A stretch of 56,825 nt of DNA from Alphaproteobacteria bacterium (lineage in GTDB: Bacteria; Pseudomonadota; Alphaproteobacteria; Ferrovibrionales; Ferrovibrionaceae). The notes beneath the pieces were generated by a model that saw nothing but the letters and a program-made list of their open reading frames with translations, ran no database searches and had not been told where the DNA came from. Location of the stretch: NCBI GenBank assembly GCA_947473805.1, contig CANJGB010000022.1, positions 1 through 56,825 of the forward strand, read 5' to 3'. Below, one piece after another: positions 43,253 to 52,318 of this stretch; the first letter of the stretch is position 1; the number at the start of each line of letters is the position of its first letter. The translations under genes and the position numbers were made by a program.

Positions 43253-43271
43253 TCAAGCGAACCGGTAAGGC

Positions 43272-43754
43272 CTAGAGCTGCTTCAGCATCGTGCCCGCAT
43301 CGGACACTTCGAACGCGCCGGGCGCCTCGACGTTCAGCTTGGTAACGCTGCCGTCCTTGACCAGCATCGAGAAGCGCTGCGAGCGGCTGCCGAGGTTGAA
43401 CTTCGAGCCGTCCATTTCGAGGCCCAGCGCCTTGGTGAACTCGCCATTGCCATCGGCCAGCATGACGACCTTGCCATCGACGTTCTGCGCCTTGCCCCAC
43501 GCGCCCATGACGAACGGGTCGTTGACCGCCATGCAGGCGATGACATCGACGCCCTTGTCCTTGAGTACCGCGGCCTGCTCGACATAACCCGGTAGGTGCT
43601 TGGCCGAGCAGGTCGGCGTGAAGGCGCCCGGCACGGCGAACAGGGCGACGGTCTTGCCCTTGAAGAACTCCGAGACCTGCACCGGGCCGGGGCCCTTGTC
43701 GGTCATGGTGAACAGCTTTACGTCGGGCAGCTTGTCGCCAACCTTGATGGTCAT
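43272..43754 (-). CDS. Peroxiredoxin, Prx5 type
   Basis: A 160-residue thiol peroxidase that reduces hydrogen peroxide and alkyl hydroperoxides. The peroxidatic Cys is in VPGAFTPTCSAKHLPGY near residue 49. LGSRSQRFSMLVKDGSV is the C-terminal signature of the Prx5 group. A second Cys, in VIACMAVND, lies where a resolving Cys could act, though in many members reduction uses glutathione or glutaredoxin. The frame starts MTIKVGDKLPDVKL, and GAGAAGGAATTCG precedes the ATG. Confidence 0.9.
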   Translation of the reverse strand: MTIKVGDKLPDVKLFTMTDKGPGPVQVSEFFKGKTVALFAVPGAFTPTCSAKHLPGYVEQAAVLKDKGVDVIACMAVNDPFVMGAWGKAQNVDGKVVMLADGNGEFTKALGLEMDGSKFNLGSRSQRFSMLVKDGSVTKLNVEAPGAFEVSDAGTMLKQL

Positions 43755-43828
43755 GGCTCGAATTCCTTCTCTGAAAAACGGATGACGGACCTTAGCGATT
43801 CATCCGCGCTTTGCAAGTTACGGACTGG

Positions 43829-44686
43829 TCACTTCTCCGCGACAAAGCCGTGCGCCTCCAGCGCGGCGGGGCCGTCGATCAGGGTCAGGGTGATGGGCGC
43901 GCCGGGCAGGTCGACCGCCCCCCGCGCCGGCAGGACCGGCAGGCGCCAGCGGGCCTCCAGGCCGTCCGCCAACAGGACCGGTTGGGCAGCGCCAAAGGAC
44001 ACCCCTTCCGGCCCCTCGATCAACAAGTCCATGCCGGGCCGGAACGCGGAGGGTGCGCTGAGACGGATTTCGAGGGCGGAACCGACGACGCTGATCTGCT
44101 CGATCTCGACCCCGGCCGTGGACGCGTCGGCCGGCACCCGGGCCGCATAGCGGGCCAACAGGTCGGCATAGGGCGTTGGCGCGCTTTTTCCCGGCCGCAA
44201 CGCCAAGGCCAGATCATGCTCGTAGGGGATGCAGATCTCGCGGCACACGCCGTAGGAGAGGCGCAGGCGCAGATCCGCGCTTTGGCCCTTGTTTTCCAGC
44301 GTCACGTTGATCGGCAGCACCACCTCGTCGTGATAGACGAACGAGGTCAGGCCCGCCTCGACCGTCCGTTCAGGCGTCGGCCAGCGCACCTCGATGCCGC
44401 CAACATTGCGCGAATTCGACCAGTCGAAATCGGGTGTCACGCCGGCATCGCCCGGGGTGCGCCAGTAGAACTTCCAGCCTGGCTCGAGCCGGACATGCAG
44501 GCCAAAGGCGAGTGCATCCGTGCCCTTGGCCACAGCGGATTCCGCGGCCACCAGCCGCAACTGGATTTCACGCTGGCTGGCCCAGGGCGAGGCCGCGGCG
44601 GTGGGGTCCGGGGGCGGCGCCGGCTGCTTTTTCTTCTGGGCGTGAGCGCCGGCCAGCGGCACAAGACATAAGGTTGCCACCAGCAA
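43829..44686 (-). CDS. DsbD N-terminal-domain (DsbC-like) protein
   Basis: About 285 residues. After a signal-like LVATLCLVPLAGAHA, residues 35-160 match the DsbD alpha domain: LRLEPGWKFYWRTPGDAGVTPDFDW and LRLSYGVCREICIPYEHDL, with the Cys pair CREIC. In DsbD this domain passes electrons to periplasmic thiol proteins, but the membrane and gamma domains are absent here, so its electron source is unknown. The start is uncertain: TTG at 44686 is chosen, since no ATG is in frame and the basic RRLCRW just upstream would overlap the algH start. It diverges from algH. Confidence 0.75.
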   Translation of the reverse strand: MLVATLCLVPLAGAHAQKKKQPAPPPDPTAAASPWASQREIQLRLVAAESAVAKGTDALAFGLHVRLEPGWKFYWRTPGDAGVTPDFDWSNSRNVGGIEVRWPTPERTVEAGLTSFVYHDEVVLPINVTLENKGQSADLRLRLSYGVCREICIPYEHDLALALRPGKSAPTPYADLLARYAARVPADASTAGVEIEQISVVGSALEIRLSAPSAFRPGMDLLIEGPEGVSFGAAQPVLLADGLEARWRLPVLPARGAVDLPGAPITLTLIDGPAALEAHGFVAEK

Positions 44687-44728
44687 AACCCATCGGCAAA
44701 GCCGGCGCGCCGGGCTAGACTGGCGATA

Positions 44729-45304
44729 ATGGCGAATACTTCCTCCACCGGCGGCTATCTGCAGGGGCACCTGCTGATTGCCATGCCCAGCATCGGCGAC
44801 CCGCGCTTCGACCGCACCGTCATTTACCTGTGCGCGCACAGCGCCACCGGCGCCATGGGCATCGTGCTGAACAAGCTGCTCGACAATATCGCGTTCCCCG
44901 ACCTGCTGGACCAGTTGAACATCAAGGCCGGGCCCGCGAACGCGCAGATCCGCGTCCACTACGGCGGACCGGTGGAAAGCAATCGCGGCTTCGTGCTGCA
45001 CAGCGCCGACTTCGTCCGCGAAGGCACCGCGCTGGTCGGCCAGAACATCGGCCTGACCGGCACGCTGGACGTGCTGCGCGCCATGGCGCTGGGCCAGGGG
45101 CCGAAGCGCGCATTGCTGGCCCTCGGCTGTGCCGGCTGGGCGCCGGGGCAGCTGGATTCCGAAATCCAGGCCAATGGCTGGCTGACCGCACCGGCCGACC
45201 CGGACCTGATCTTCTCGCCCGACATCGGCGACACCTATGGCCGCGCCTTCGCCAAGATCGGCATCGACCTTGGCGCGCTGCACAGCACCGCAGGGCACGC
45301 CTGA
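44729..45304 (+). CDS. AlgH/YqgE family protein (DUF179)
   Basis: A 191-residue cytoplasmic protein of the YqgE/AlgH family. Signatures are GHLLIAMPSIGDPRFDRTVIYLCAHSATGAMGIVLNK, VHYGGPVESNRGFVLHS and ALGCAGWAPGQLDSEI. The family was first linked with alginate control in Pseudomonas but is widespread, and its biochemistry is unclear. ATG at 44729 diverges from the DsbD-domain gene with only 42 bp between starts. It is convergent with the acetyltransferase at 45306. Confidence 0.9.
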   Translation: MANTSSTGGYLQGHLLIAMPSIGDPRFDRTVIYLCAHSATGAMGIVLNKLLDNIAFPDLLDQLNIKAGPANAQIRVHYGGPVESNRGFVLHSADFVREGTALVGQNIGLTGTLDVLRAMALGQGPKRALLALGCAGWAPGQLDSEIQANGWLTAPADPDLIFSPDIGDTYGRAFAKIGIDLGALHSTAGHA

Positions 45305-45305
45305 C

Positions 45306-45887
45306 CTAGCGCCGCGGATCATTGGCCAGGAGACCATGCAGCACATGGTCACGCCACACGCCGTCGATGCAGAGATATTCCCGCGCCACCCCTTCCTCGG
45401 TGAAGCCGAGGCCACGCAGCAGTTTCCGGCTGCGCGTGTTCTCGGGCAGGCAGGCGGCCTCGAGCCGGTGCAGGCGCAACTGGCCGAAGCTGAAACCGAT
45501 CACCGCGCGCACCGCATCCTGCATGTAACCGCGGCCGACGAACGGCCGCCCCATCCAGTAGCCGACGGTGGCGGTCTGTGCGACGCCGCGGCGGATCTGC
45601 GCCAGGGTCACACCGCCCAGCAAGGCATCGTCGATCTGGCGGAAGACAAGGAAGGAGAAGCCGGTTTCCTCGCGCGCCTCGCGGGCATGCTGGCGCAGCC
45701 GGCGGCGGAAGGAACTGCGGTTCAGGGCGTCGACGGGCCAGGTCGGCTCCCACGGTTTCAGGTGTTCGCGGCTTTCGGCGCGGAGCCGCGCCCAGGCCGG
45801 CCAGTCGCCGGGCTGGGCCGTGCGCAGCACGACCTTCGCACCCCGGACCATCGGGCCGCTGCCGCCAAGCGCAAACCGTTCGAGCAC
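45306..45887 (-). CDS. RimJ/RimL-type GNAT acetyltransferase
   Basis: A 193-residue N-acetyltransferase. VLRTAQPGDWPAWARLRAESREHLKPWEP is the standard RimJ opening, and GYWMGRPFVGRGYMQDAVRAVIGF is the acetyl-CoA-binding loop. LHRLEAACLPENTRSRKLLRGLGFTEEG follows. Such enzymes acetylate N-termini, for example of ribosomal protein S5. GTG at 45887 is preferred because AGGAGG lies 5 bp upstream; ATG at 45908 is an alternative. It follows the M16 peptidase by 29 bp, an arrangement seen often in alphaproteobacteria. Confidence 0.85.
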   Translation of the reverse strand: MLERFALGGSGPMVRGAKVVLRTAQPGDWPAWARLRAESREHLKPWEPTWPVDALNRSSFRRRLRQHAREAREETGFSFLVFRQIDDALLGGVTLAQIRRGVAQTATVGYWMGRPFVGRGYMQDAVRAVIGFSFGQLRLHRLEAACLPENTRSRKLLRGLGFTEEGVAREYLCIDGVWRDHVLHGLLANDPRR

Positions 45888-45916
45888 CCCGCCTCCTGCA
45901 TGGTACACGCGACCCG

Positions 45917-47176
45917 TCAGGCGAATTGTGCGGCGATCTTGTCATAGGGCGCAAGCGCGCCGATAGGGCCGATGGCGGCTATTGTGGGCGCCCCGGCGGC
46001 AAGGACGCGCTGTGCCACTTTGGTAATCCGGGCGGCGTCGATCTGCTCGACCTTCGCAATGATCTCCTCGGTCGACAAGACGCGGCCATGGATCAGCATC
46101 TGGCGGCCGAACTGCTCGGCGCGGGACGACGGGCTTTCCAGCGACATCAGCAGGCCGGCCTTGAGCTGGGCGCGGGCGCGGGCGACCTCGGCGTCGCCGA
46201 CGGACTGCGATGTCTTGAACATCTGCTCGGCGACGACGGGCACCAGTTCCTTCAGGTCCCCGGCGCTGGTGCCGGCATAGACCGAGAACATGCCGCCGTC
46301 GCGATACGAGGTGGAAAACGAGAAGACCGAGTAAGCAAGGCCGCGCTTCTCGCGCACCTCCTGGAACAGGCGGGACGACATGCCGCCGCCCAGCAGGGTC
46401 GAATAGACCTGCATCGCATAGAAATCCGGGTCGCCAAACGGTACGCCGTGAAAACCCAGCGCCAGGTGCGCCTGGTCAAGGTCGCGGTCCTCGCGCAGCT
46501 CGCCGCCATCGTAGCGCGCCACTTCAAACATCGGTGCGGGCTGCGCCGGCAGGCCGGACAACAGGCGCGTAGCCTGTTCGACCAGCGCGTCGTGGTCGAT
46601 GCGGCCAGCGGCCGACAGGATCATGTCGTGCGCCTGGTAGTTGCGCTTCATGAAGCCGGAAAGTTCGTCGCGGCTCATGTCCTCGATGTGCTTTTCGGTG
46701 CCGAGGATCGAGCGGCCCATGGCCTGGCCGGGATAGGCGGCGGCCTGCAGGTTGTCGAACACCAGGTCATCGGGCGTGTCGCGGGTCTGCCCGATCTCCT
46801 GCAGGATCACGCCGCGCTCGCGCTCCAGCTCGTCGGGCGCGAAGGTCGAGTTCTGCAGGATGTCGGCAATGATATCGGTCGCCAGCGGCACGTCTTCCGC
46901 GAGCGTGCGGGCGAAATAGGCGGTCTGCTCGCGCGAGGTATAGGCGTTCAGGTGGCCGCCGACCGCCTCGATCTGCTCGGCGATGTCGAGCGCGGTGCGC
47001 TTCTCGGTCCCCTTGAAGGCCATGTGCTCGAGCATGTGGGCGACGCCATTGTTGGCGGCGGTTTCGTGTCGGGCGCCGACGCCGATCCAGATGCCGACGG
47101 AGGCCGTGGCCAGGTGCGGCATGTCCTCGGTGACGATGCGCAGGCCGTTGTTGAGCGTCGAGGTCTTGAGGGTCAT
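45917..47176 (-). CDS. M16-family zinc metallopeptidase
   Basis: A 419-residue peptidase of the mitochondrial processing peptidase/PqqL type. The inverted zinc motif HxxEH is in NGVAHMLEHMAFKGTEKR (His48, His52), with the distal Glu in the usual helix about 75 residues on (LERERGVILQEIGQ). The glycine-rich region LGGGMSSRLFQEVREKRGLAYSV is conserved. Bacterial members degrade small peptides or signal sequences; the natural substrate is unknown. It follows thrC by 23 bp; the pair thrC-M16 is conserved in alphaproteobacteria. Confidence 0.92.
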   Translation of the reverse strand: MTLKTSTLNNGLRIVTEDMPHLATASVGIWIGVGARHETAANNGVAHMLEHMAFKGTEKRTALDIAEQIEAVGGHLNAYTSREQTAYFARTLAEDVPLATDIIADILQNSTFAPDELERERGVILQEIGQTRDTPDDLVFDNLQAAAYPGQAMGRSILGTEKHIEDMSRDELSGFMKRNYQAHDMILSAAGRIDHDALVEQATRLLSGLPAQPAPMFEVARYDGGELREDRDLDQAHLALGFHGVPFGDPDFYAMQVYSTLLGGGMSSRLFQEVREKRGLAYSVFSFSTSYRDGGMFSVYAGTSAGDLKELVPVVAEQMFKTSQSVGDAEVARARAQLKAGLLMSLESPSSRAEQFGRQMLIHGRVLSTEEIIAKVEQIDAARITKVAQRVLAAGAPTIAAIGPIGALAPYDKIAAQFA

Positions 47177-47199
47177 GGATTCCTGACATCAGGCCGGGG

Positions 47200-48636
47200 T
47201 CAGACCGGGCGGGCGTGCTTTTCTATATGGGCACGGATCGCGCCAAAGTCATTGGGCAGGACGGTAAAGCGTTCCTTGCGGTCCAGCAGGTCGGCAAGGC
47301 GCGCGGGCAGCGCCGGGCGCTGGCCGGTGGCCTTCTCGACCGCGTCGGGAAACTTGGCCGGATGGGCAGTGGCGAGCGTCACCACCGGCACCTCGGCCGG
47401 GAGCACGCCGCTGCGCCGCATCATGCGCGCCACATGCAGGCCGACGGCGCTGTGCGGATCGACCTGCATGCCGCTCTCGGCATAGACGGCGCGCATAACC
47501 GCCAGTGTCTCGCCCTCGTCGGCGCGGCCGGCGCCGAACAGCAGTTTGGCCGCCTTCAGCCGGTCGGCCTTCACGGCGAAGGCCTTGCGGGTGCCGAGGT
47601 CGTCCATGAATTGCGAGATGACGGCGCCGTCGCGCTCCTCAAGTTCAAACAGCAGGCGTTCGAAATTCGACGAGATCTGGATGTCCATGCTGGGGCTGAT
47701 GGTCGGCTCGACGCCGGCCATGCGGTATTCGCCGCCCTTGAAGAAGCGGGTGAGGATGTCGTTGCGGTTGGTGGCGATGACCAGCTTCTCGACCGGCAGG
47801 CCCATGCGGTGGGCCGCATAGCCGGCATAGATGTCACCGAAATTGCCGGTCGGCACCACGAAGGCCAGGCGGCGCTGGCGCATGCCGCGCAGCGTCTTGG
47901 TCTGGGTCGCGCCGAGCGCGATGGCCGCCGTCACGTAATAGACGATCTGCGCCAGCACGCGGGCCCAGTTGATGGAGTTCACCGCCGAGAGGTTGAGCTT
48001 GGCGCGCGCCTCGACGTCGTTGAACAGCGACTTCACCAGCGCCTGGCAATCGTCGAACGTGCCCTCGACCGCGAGGCAGTGGACATTGGCATCGGCCACC
48101 GTGGTCATCTGCCGGCGCTGCACGTCTGACACGCGCCCATGCGGATAGAGGATGAACACATCCATCGCGTCGCGACCGCGGCAGCCCTCGATGGCGGCGG
48201 AGCCGGTGTCGCCCGATGTCGCGCCGACAATGGTGATTCGCCGGTTCTCGCGCTTCAGCACGTCGTCGAACAGCCGGCCAAGCAGTTGCAGCGCCACGTC
48301 CTTGAACGCGAGGGTCGGGCCGTGGAACAGCTCCATCAGCCAGTCGTTCGGACCGGTCTGGCGCAGCGGCGCGACGGCAGGGTGGCCGAACTTGCCGTAG
48401 ACGTCGGTGACCATGTGCTCGAACGCCTTGGGCGACACGCTCTCGCCCACGAAGGGGCGCATCACGGCGAGCGCGACCTCGGCATAGGACTTGCCTTCAA
48501 GGGCGGCGAAATCGTTGGCGGTGAGCTGCGGCCAGGTCTCGGGCACATAAAGGCCGCCGTCGCTGGCAAGGCCGGCGAGCAGGACGCCGCTGAACGGCAG
48601 GGTGGGCGCGCGGCCGCGGGTGGAGACGTAGTTCAC
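47200..48636 (-). CDS. thrC: Threonine synthase
   Basis: A 478-residue PLP enzyme that converts phosphohomoserine to threonine. The Schiff-base Lys is in ELFHGPTLAFKDVALQLLG near residue 113. The phosphate loop is ATSGDTGSAA, and FVVPTGNFGDIYAGY lies in the middle. The start is GTG at 48636, giving MNYVSTRGRAPTLPFSGVLLAGLASDGGLYVPE, the standard N-terminus. The leader holds a GGCGGC/GCCGCC hairpin (about 48657-48677) and, further up, the 10-bp repeat array. Confidence 0.95.
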   Translation of the reverse strand: MNYVSTRGRAPTLPFSGVLLAGLASDGGLYVPETWPQLTANDFAALEGKSYAEVALAVMRPFVGESVSPKAFEHMVTDVYGKFGHPAVAPLRQTGPNDWLMELFHGPTLAFKDVALQLLGRLFDDVLKRENRRITIVGATSGDTGSAAIEGCRGRDAMDVFILYPHGRVSDVQRRQMTTVADANVHCLAVEGTFDDCQALVKSLFNDVEARAKLNLSAVNSINWARVLAQIVYYVTAAIALGATQTKTLRGMRQRRLAFVVPTGNFGDIYAGYAAHRMGLPVEKLVIATNRNDILTRFFKGGEYRMAGVEPTISPSMDIQISSNFERLLFELEERDGAVISQFMDDLGTRKAFAVKADRLKAAKLLFGAGRADEGETLAVMRAVYAESGMQVDPHSAVGLHVARMMRRSGVLPAEVPVVTLATAHPAKFPDAVEKATGQRPALPARLADLLDRKERFTVLPNDFGAIRAHIEKHARPV

Positions 48637-48961
48637 GGGTGACTGATCCTTAAAGGGCGGCGGGAGATATAGCCGCCGGGGGCGGCAGCGTCGATAGCGG
48701 GCCGTCCGGCTTATTTAGGCTTATTCGCGCTTGTTCTGGCTTGTTTGGGCTTATTTCGGCTTGTTTGAGCTTATTTAGGCTTATCTGAAGCAATTGAATT
48801 CAGTTAAGTCACTGAAATGATTGACTGGTCCAGCCCGGCACCCGGTTTTCCCCGTGCGGCACAGGAGGACCAAAAAGAAAATGGTGGGAATTTTGTCTTT
48901 ATCAAGAGCGCCTGCGCTTGCAAGGGAATGCTAGAGTGAGCGCAACACAAAGGACACGGCC
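48637..48961. other. 325-bp divergent intergenic region between thrC and ppa
   Basis: No gene is evident. Read from thrC outward it holds a GC hairpin at about 48657-48677, the eight-unit 10-bp repeat at 48709-48788 and an AT-rich patch with TTGAATTCAG at about 48793. The ppa leader follows, with AGGAGG near 48865 before a 17-codon frame (ATGGTGGGA onward) and an extended -10-like TGCTAGAGT near 48930. The 17-codon frame is too short to support as a gene. Confidence 0.5.
48709..48788. repeat. Eight imperfect tandem copies of a 10-bp unit
   Basis: Eight consecutive 10-mers begin GCTT and fit GCTTRTTYNG loosely: examples are GCTTATTTAG (first and seventh copies), GCTTGTTTGG and GCTTATTTCG. The last copies degrade to GCTTATCTGA. 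There is no gap between units and the register never slips. The array is AT-rich in a GC-rich chromosome and contains stops in both orientations, so it is not coding. It lies 73-152 bp before the thrC start and 174-253 bp before the ppa start. The 10-bp period is close to the helical turn. Confidence 0.85.
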
Positions 48962-49492
48962 ATGGACCTGAGCAAGATACCGGTGGGGCGGAACCCGCCC
49001 GACGACGTGAACGCGGTGATCGAGATTCCGCAGGGCGGCCTGCCGGTGAAGTACGAGGTCGACAAGAAGTCGGGCGCGCTGTTCGTCGACCGTTTCCTGC
49101 ACACGGCGATGTTCTATCCGGCCAATTACGGGTTCATCCCCCACACCCTGTCGGAAGACGGCGACCCGTGCGACGTGCTGGTCATCAGCCAGATTCCGGT
49201 AGTGCCGGGCGCGGTCATCCGCTGCCGCCCCATTGGCGCGCTGCTGATGCAGGACGAAGCCGGACCTGACGAGAAGATCATTGCGGTGCCGGTGGACCAC
49301 CTGCACCCGTTCTATCGCGGCGTCACGTCATATACCGACCTGCCGGAAATCCTGCGCGCGCAGATCACGCACTTCTTCGAGCACTACAAGGATCTCGAAA
49401 AAGGGAAATGGGTGACGGTGGCGAAATGGATCGATGCCGCCGAGGCGCGCGAGCTGATCCTGCAGGGCATGGCCCGCGCGAAGGCGGCCTAG
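48962..49492 (+). CDS. ppa: Inorganic pyrophosphatase
   Basis: A 176-residue family-I pyrophosphatase that hydrolyses PPi to phosphate and so drives biosynthetic reactions. The metal site signature is [12 protein letters not shown] near residue 64. Further conserved parts are [19 protein letters not shown] and KIIAVPVDH, and [19 protein letters not shown] near the C-terminus. The length and order are normal. Its stop codon overlaps the stop of the convergent binding-protein gene in a shared CTAG. The promoter lies in the region with the 10-bp repeats. Confidence 0.95.
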   Translation: MDLSKIPVGRNPPDDVNAVIEIPQGGLPVKYEVDKKSGALFVDRFLHTAMFYPANYGFIPHTLSEDGDPCDVLVISQIPVVPGAVIRCRPIGALLMQDEAGPDEKIIAVPVDHLHPFYRGVTSYTDLPEILRAQITHFFEHYKDLEKGKWVTVAKWIDAAEARELILQGMARAKAA

Positions 49493-50715
49493 CGCGCGGC
49501 GACCGGGCCCGTGAAGGCGGGGTAATCCGAATCGTGCGGCAGCGCGCATTGTGAACCGGCCACCGTCGGGAACGCCTGTTCGGCCGGCACGGTCGCGATC
49601 TGGACGAACTGGTCCCACGGCCCCCTGGACTCGCGCGGCGACTTGATCCGCACCAGCTGCATGTCATGCACCAGGCGGCCATTGGCCTGCAGGTGCGCAT
49701 TGCGGGCAAAGGCGTCGTCGATCTTCATCGTGCGCAACTGGGCGGCGACGAATTCCGGCTTCTTGCGGCCCGCGGCATCGACGGCGGCGAGATAGTTCAG
49801 CACCGACGAATAGACGCCGGCCTGGGCCATGTTCGGCTTGCGGCCGGTGCGTTCGTGAAACCGCTTCGACCACAGGCGGCTGCGCTCGTCCATGTTCCAG
49901 TAGAACGGCGTCGCCAGTTCGACGCCCTGCATGGTGTCGAGCCCGACGGCCGAAATATCGGTGTCGAAAGCGTAGAGGATGGCGATCTTCTGGCCATTGG
50001 CGGTGAAGTTGATATCGCGCGCGCGGTTCAGCAAGGCCACGAGGTCGGCGCCGGCCGAGGTAATCAGCACGACCTTCGCATTGCTGTTGCGCGCGGCCTG
50101 GAACACGGCGTCATACTCGGTCGCGCCGACCGCATGGCGCGCGGCGCCGATGAACCTGCCGCCCACCTCGGCGACGGTCTTGCGCGCGGCGTCTTCCCAC
50201 ATATGGCCGGCGCGGTAGTCGGCGCCGATGACGAACCATGAATCGGCGCCCTGCGCCTTCTGGCCGTACACGGCGGCGCGCACCAGCGACTGCATGCTCC
50301 ACGTCCAGCTGAACGCGACACCATTGCAGTCACTTCCGGCGAGGCGGTCGGACAGCGGGCTGCTGAACAGGGCGATGCGGTTGCGCTGACGGGCGACATT
50401 GTTCACGGCCATCGCGATGCCGGAGTTCGGCACGTCGGCAATGGCGTCGACGCCATCGCGGTCGTACCACTGGCGAACCAGGGTGAGCGCGACATCGGCG
50501 CGGTTCTGGTGATCGCCGACAATCAGTTCGACCGGCTGGCCGAGGGCAACGCCGTTGCGGTCCTCGATGGCGAGGCGGGCGGCCACGGCCGAGCCGGCGC
50601 CGGCAATGTCGGCCATCGGCGACGACATGTCGGTCAGCACACCGATTTTGACCTGTCCCAGCGCGGCAGACCCCAACGTGGTCGCCAGCGCCAGGCCCAA
50701 CACGGCCCGCAACAT
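49489..50715 (-). CDS. ABC transporter substrate-binding protein, branched-chain amino-acid type
   Basis: A 408-residue periplasmic protein with signal peptide [19 protein letters not shown], then [34 protein letters not shown]. It is a distant paralogue of the protein at 28888-30222, sharing the DHQ-RADV/ADI and VRQWYD/VRKWFD blocks and the C-terminal C-containing tail. No transport permease or ATPase is nearby, so it may serve a transporter elsewhere or act with a sensor. The specificity is unknown. Its last codon overlaps the ppa stop. Confidence 0.85.
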   Translation of the reverse strand: MLRAVLGLALATTLGSAALGQVKIGVLTDMSSPMADIAGAGSAVAARLAIEDRNGVALGQPVELIVGDHQNRADVALTLVRQWYDRDGVDAIADVPNSGIAMAVNNVARQRNRIALFSSPLSDRLAGSDCNGVAFSWTWSMQSLVRAAVYGQKAQGADSWFVIGADYRAGHMWEDAARKTVAEVGGRFIGAARHAVGATEYDAVFQAARNSNAKVVLITSAGADLVALLNRARDINFTANGQKIAILYAFDTDISAVGLDTMQGVELATPFYWNMDERSRLWSKRFHERTGRKPNMAQAGVYSSVLNYLAAVDAAGRKKPEFVAAQLRTMKIDDAFARNAHLQANGRLVHDMQLVRIKSPRESRGPWDQFVQIATVPAEQAFPTVAGSQCALPHDSDYPAFTGPVAAR

Positions 50716-50821
50716 TCGGATTCGTCTCCGTCCCCCAGGGGCGCGGAGTGTCAGCGGAGGTCAGAAACGAGTCAAGCTGTTGATCTATAAAGAAAATTTT
50801 GCAGTGCAGCAAAGATTGGGC

Positions 50822-52318
50822 TTAGCTTTTGCCTAAGTACCGCTCCCGCAAGTGTTTTTTGAATGCTGCCGTGCCGAGGGGCGCGCCCGTGGCCCGCCGA
50901 ACCAGGTCATCAGTGGCCATTTCGCAGCCCAGCGAATGCACATTGGCGCGCAGCCAGCGCAGCAAATGGCTGAAATCGCCCTGCTCGATCCCGGGGACGA
51001 TGGCGGCATCCTGGGTGCGGGCGGCGGCAAAGAGCTGCGCCGCGGTCAGCGCGCCCAGCGTATAGGTCGGGAAGTAGCCGAAGCTGCCGCTGGGCCAGTG
51101 GATGTCCTGCAGGCAGCCGTCGCGGTCCGTTGGCACGGTAACCCCCAGCAGCTCCTTCATGCCATCGCGCCAGGTGCCGGGCAGATCGGCAATGCCGAGG
51201 TCGCCCGCCAGCAGCGCGCGCTCCAGCCGGTAGCGCAGGATGACATGGGCGGGATAGCAGACCTCGTCGGCATCGACGCGGATCAGGCCCGGGCGCACGC
51301 GCTTATAGAGGCGCGCGAGATTGTCCTCGGTCCAGGCCGGCCCCTCGCCGCCAAAGGCGGCGCGCAGGTGCGGCGCGGCGTAGCGGATGAAGGACAGGCC
51401 CCGGCACACCTGCATCTCGACCAGCAGGCTCTGGCTCTCGTGCATGACCATGCCGCGCGCCTCGCCGACCGGCTGGCCGGACCATTCGGCCGGCAGGCCC
51501 ATCTCGTAGAGCGCGTGGCCGGTCTCGTGCAGCACGCCCATCAGCGCGCCGGTGAAATCGTCCTCGCGGTAGCGCGTGGTGATGCGCACGTCCTGCGGCA
51601 CGCCCCCGGTGAAGGGATGCAGGCTGACATCAAGGCGGCCATGGTGAAAGTCGAAGCCGAGCGCCGTCATGAACTTGAGGCCGAGCTCGCGCTGCGCCGC
51701 GACCGGGAACGGCCCCTGCGGCACGATCGCGGCGGGACGCGCTGCCTGGTGCTCCAGCGCCTCGGCGAGGAAGCCCGGCAGGAAGGCGGCAAGGTCGTCG
51801 AAAATCACGTCGAACGACGCGGCACTGGCGCCGGGTTCGTATTCCTGGACCAGCGCATCGTAGGGCGCGAGGCCGAACGCCTCGGCCTTCGCCGCCGCCA
51901 CCTCGCGCGTGAGCCGCAGCACTTCGGTGAAGCTGGGGATGAAGCTCTTGAAGTCGTCGTTGGCGCGCGCCCTGCGCCAGACCATTTCGCACGCGGCCGC
52001 CGCGCGCGAGCGCGCCTCGACCAGGTCGGCCGGCAGGGCATTGGCATGGCGCCAGACGCGGCGCATCTCGCGCAGATTGGCGCGCCGCCAGGTGTCGAGC
52101 ACGCCAGACGCGCGCTCGGCCTCGTTCAGCAGTTCGGCCAGGCGCGGATCGGTCATCAGCTCGTGCTGGATGACGCTGAGCGTCGCGACCTGTTCCGTGC
52201 GGGCGTCGGAGCCGCCCTCGGGCATCATCGCCGAACGGTCCCATTCCAGCACCGCCATGGCGCCGCCAATCGCACCGGTGCGGCGAAACCGCTGGGCCAG
52301 ATCCTCGTAGGCGCTCAC
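50822..52318 (-). CDS. M32 family metallocarboxypeptidase
   Basis: A 498-residue zinc carboxypeptidase of the Taq type that removes C-terminal residues from peptides. The HExxH motif is in GVLHETGHALYEMG near residue 266, and the third ligand Glu lies in VMHESQSLLVEMQ about 28 residues on. GYFPTYTLGALTAAQLF is another M32 signature. The start is GTG at 52318, which overlaps the surf1 stop in GTGA, so the two are coupled. The longer open frame upstream lies inside surf1 and is not used. Confidence 0.9.
   Translation of the reverse strand: MSAYEDLAQRFRRTGAIGGAMAVLEWDRSAMMPEGGSDARTEQVATLSVIQHELMTDPRLAELLNEAERASGVLDTWRRANLREMRRVWRHANALPADLVEARSRAAAACEMVWRRARANDDFKSFIPSFTEVLRLTREVAAAKAEAFGLAPYDALVQEYEPGASAASFDVIFDDLAAFLPGFLAEALEHQAARPAAIVPQGPFPVAAQRELGLKFMTALGFDFHHGRLDVSLHPFTGGVPQDVRITTRYREDDFTGALMGVLHETGHALYEMGLPAEWSGQPVGEARGMVMHESQSLLVEMQVCRGLSFIRYAAPHLRAAFGGEGPAWTEDNLARLYKRVRPGLIRVDADEVCYPAHVILRYRLERALLAGDLGIADLPGTWRDGMKELLGVTVPTDRDGCLQDIHWPSGSFGYFPTYTLGALTAAQLFAAARTQDAAIVPGIEQGDFSHLLRWLRANVHSLGCEMATDDLVRRATGAPLGTAAFKKHLRERYLGKS

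Noticed and set aside
48880-48933. A 17-codon frame after AGGAGG in the ppa leader, as a possible leader peptide
   Set aside because: The spacing to the ribosome site is too long, and the peptide has no run of regulatory codons.
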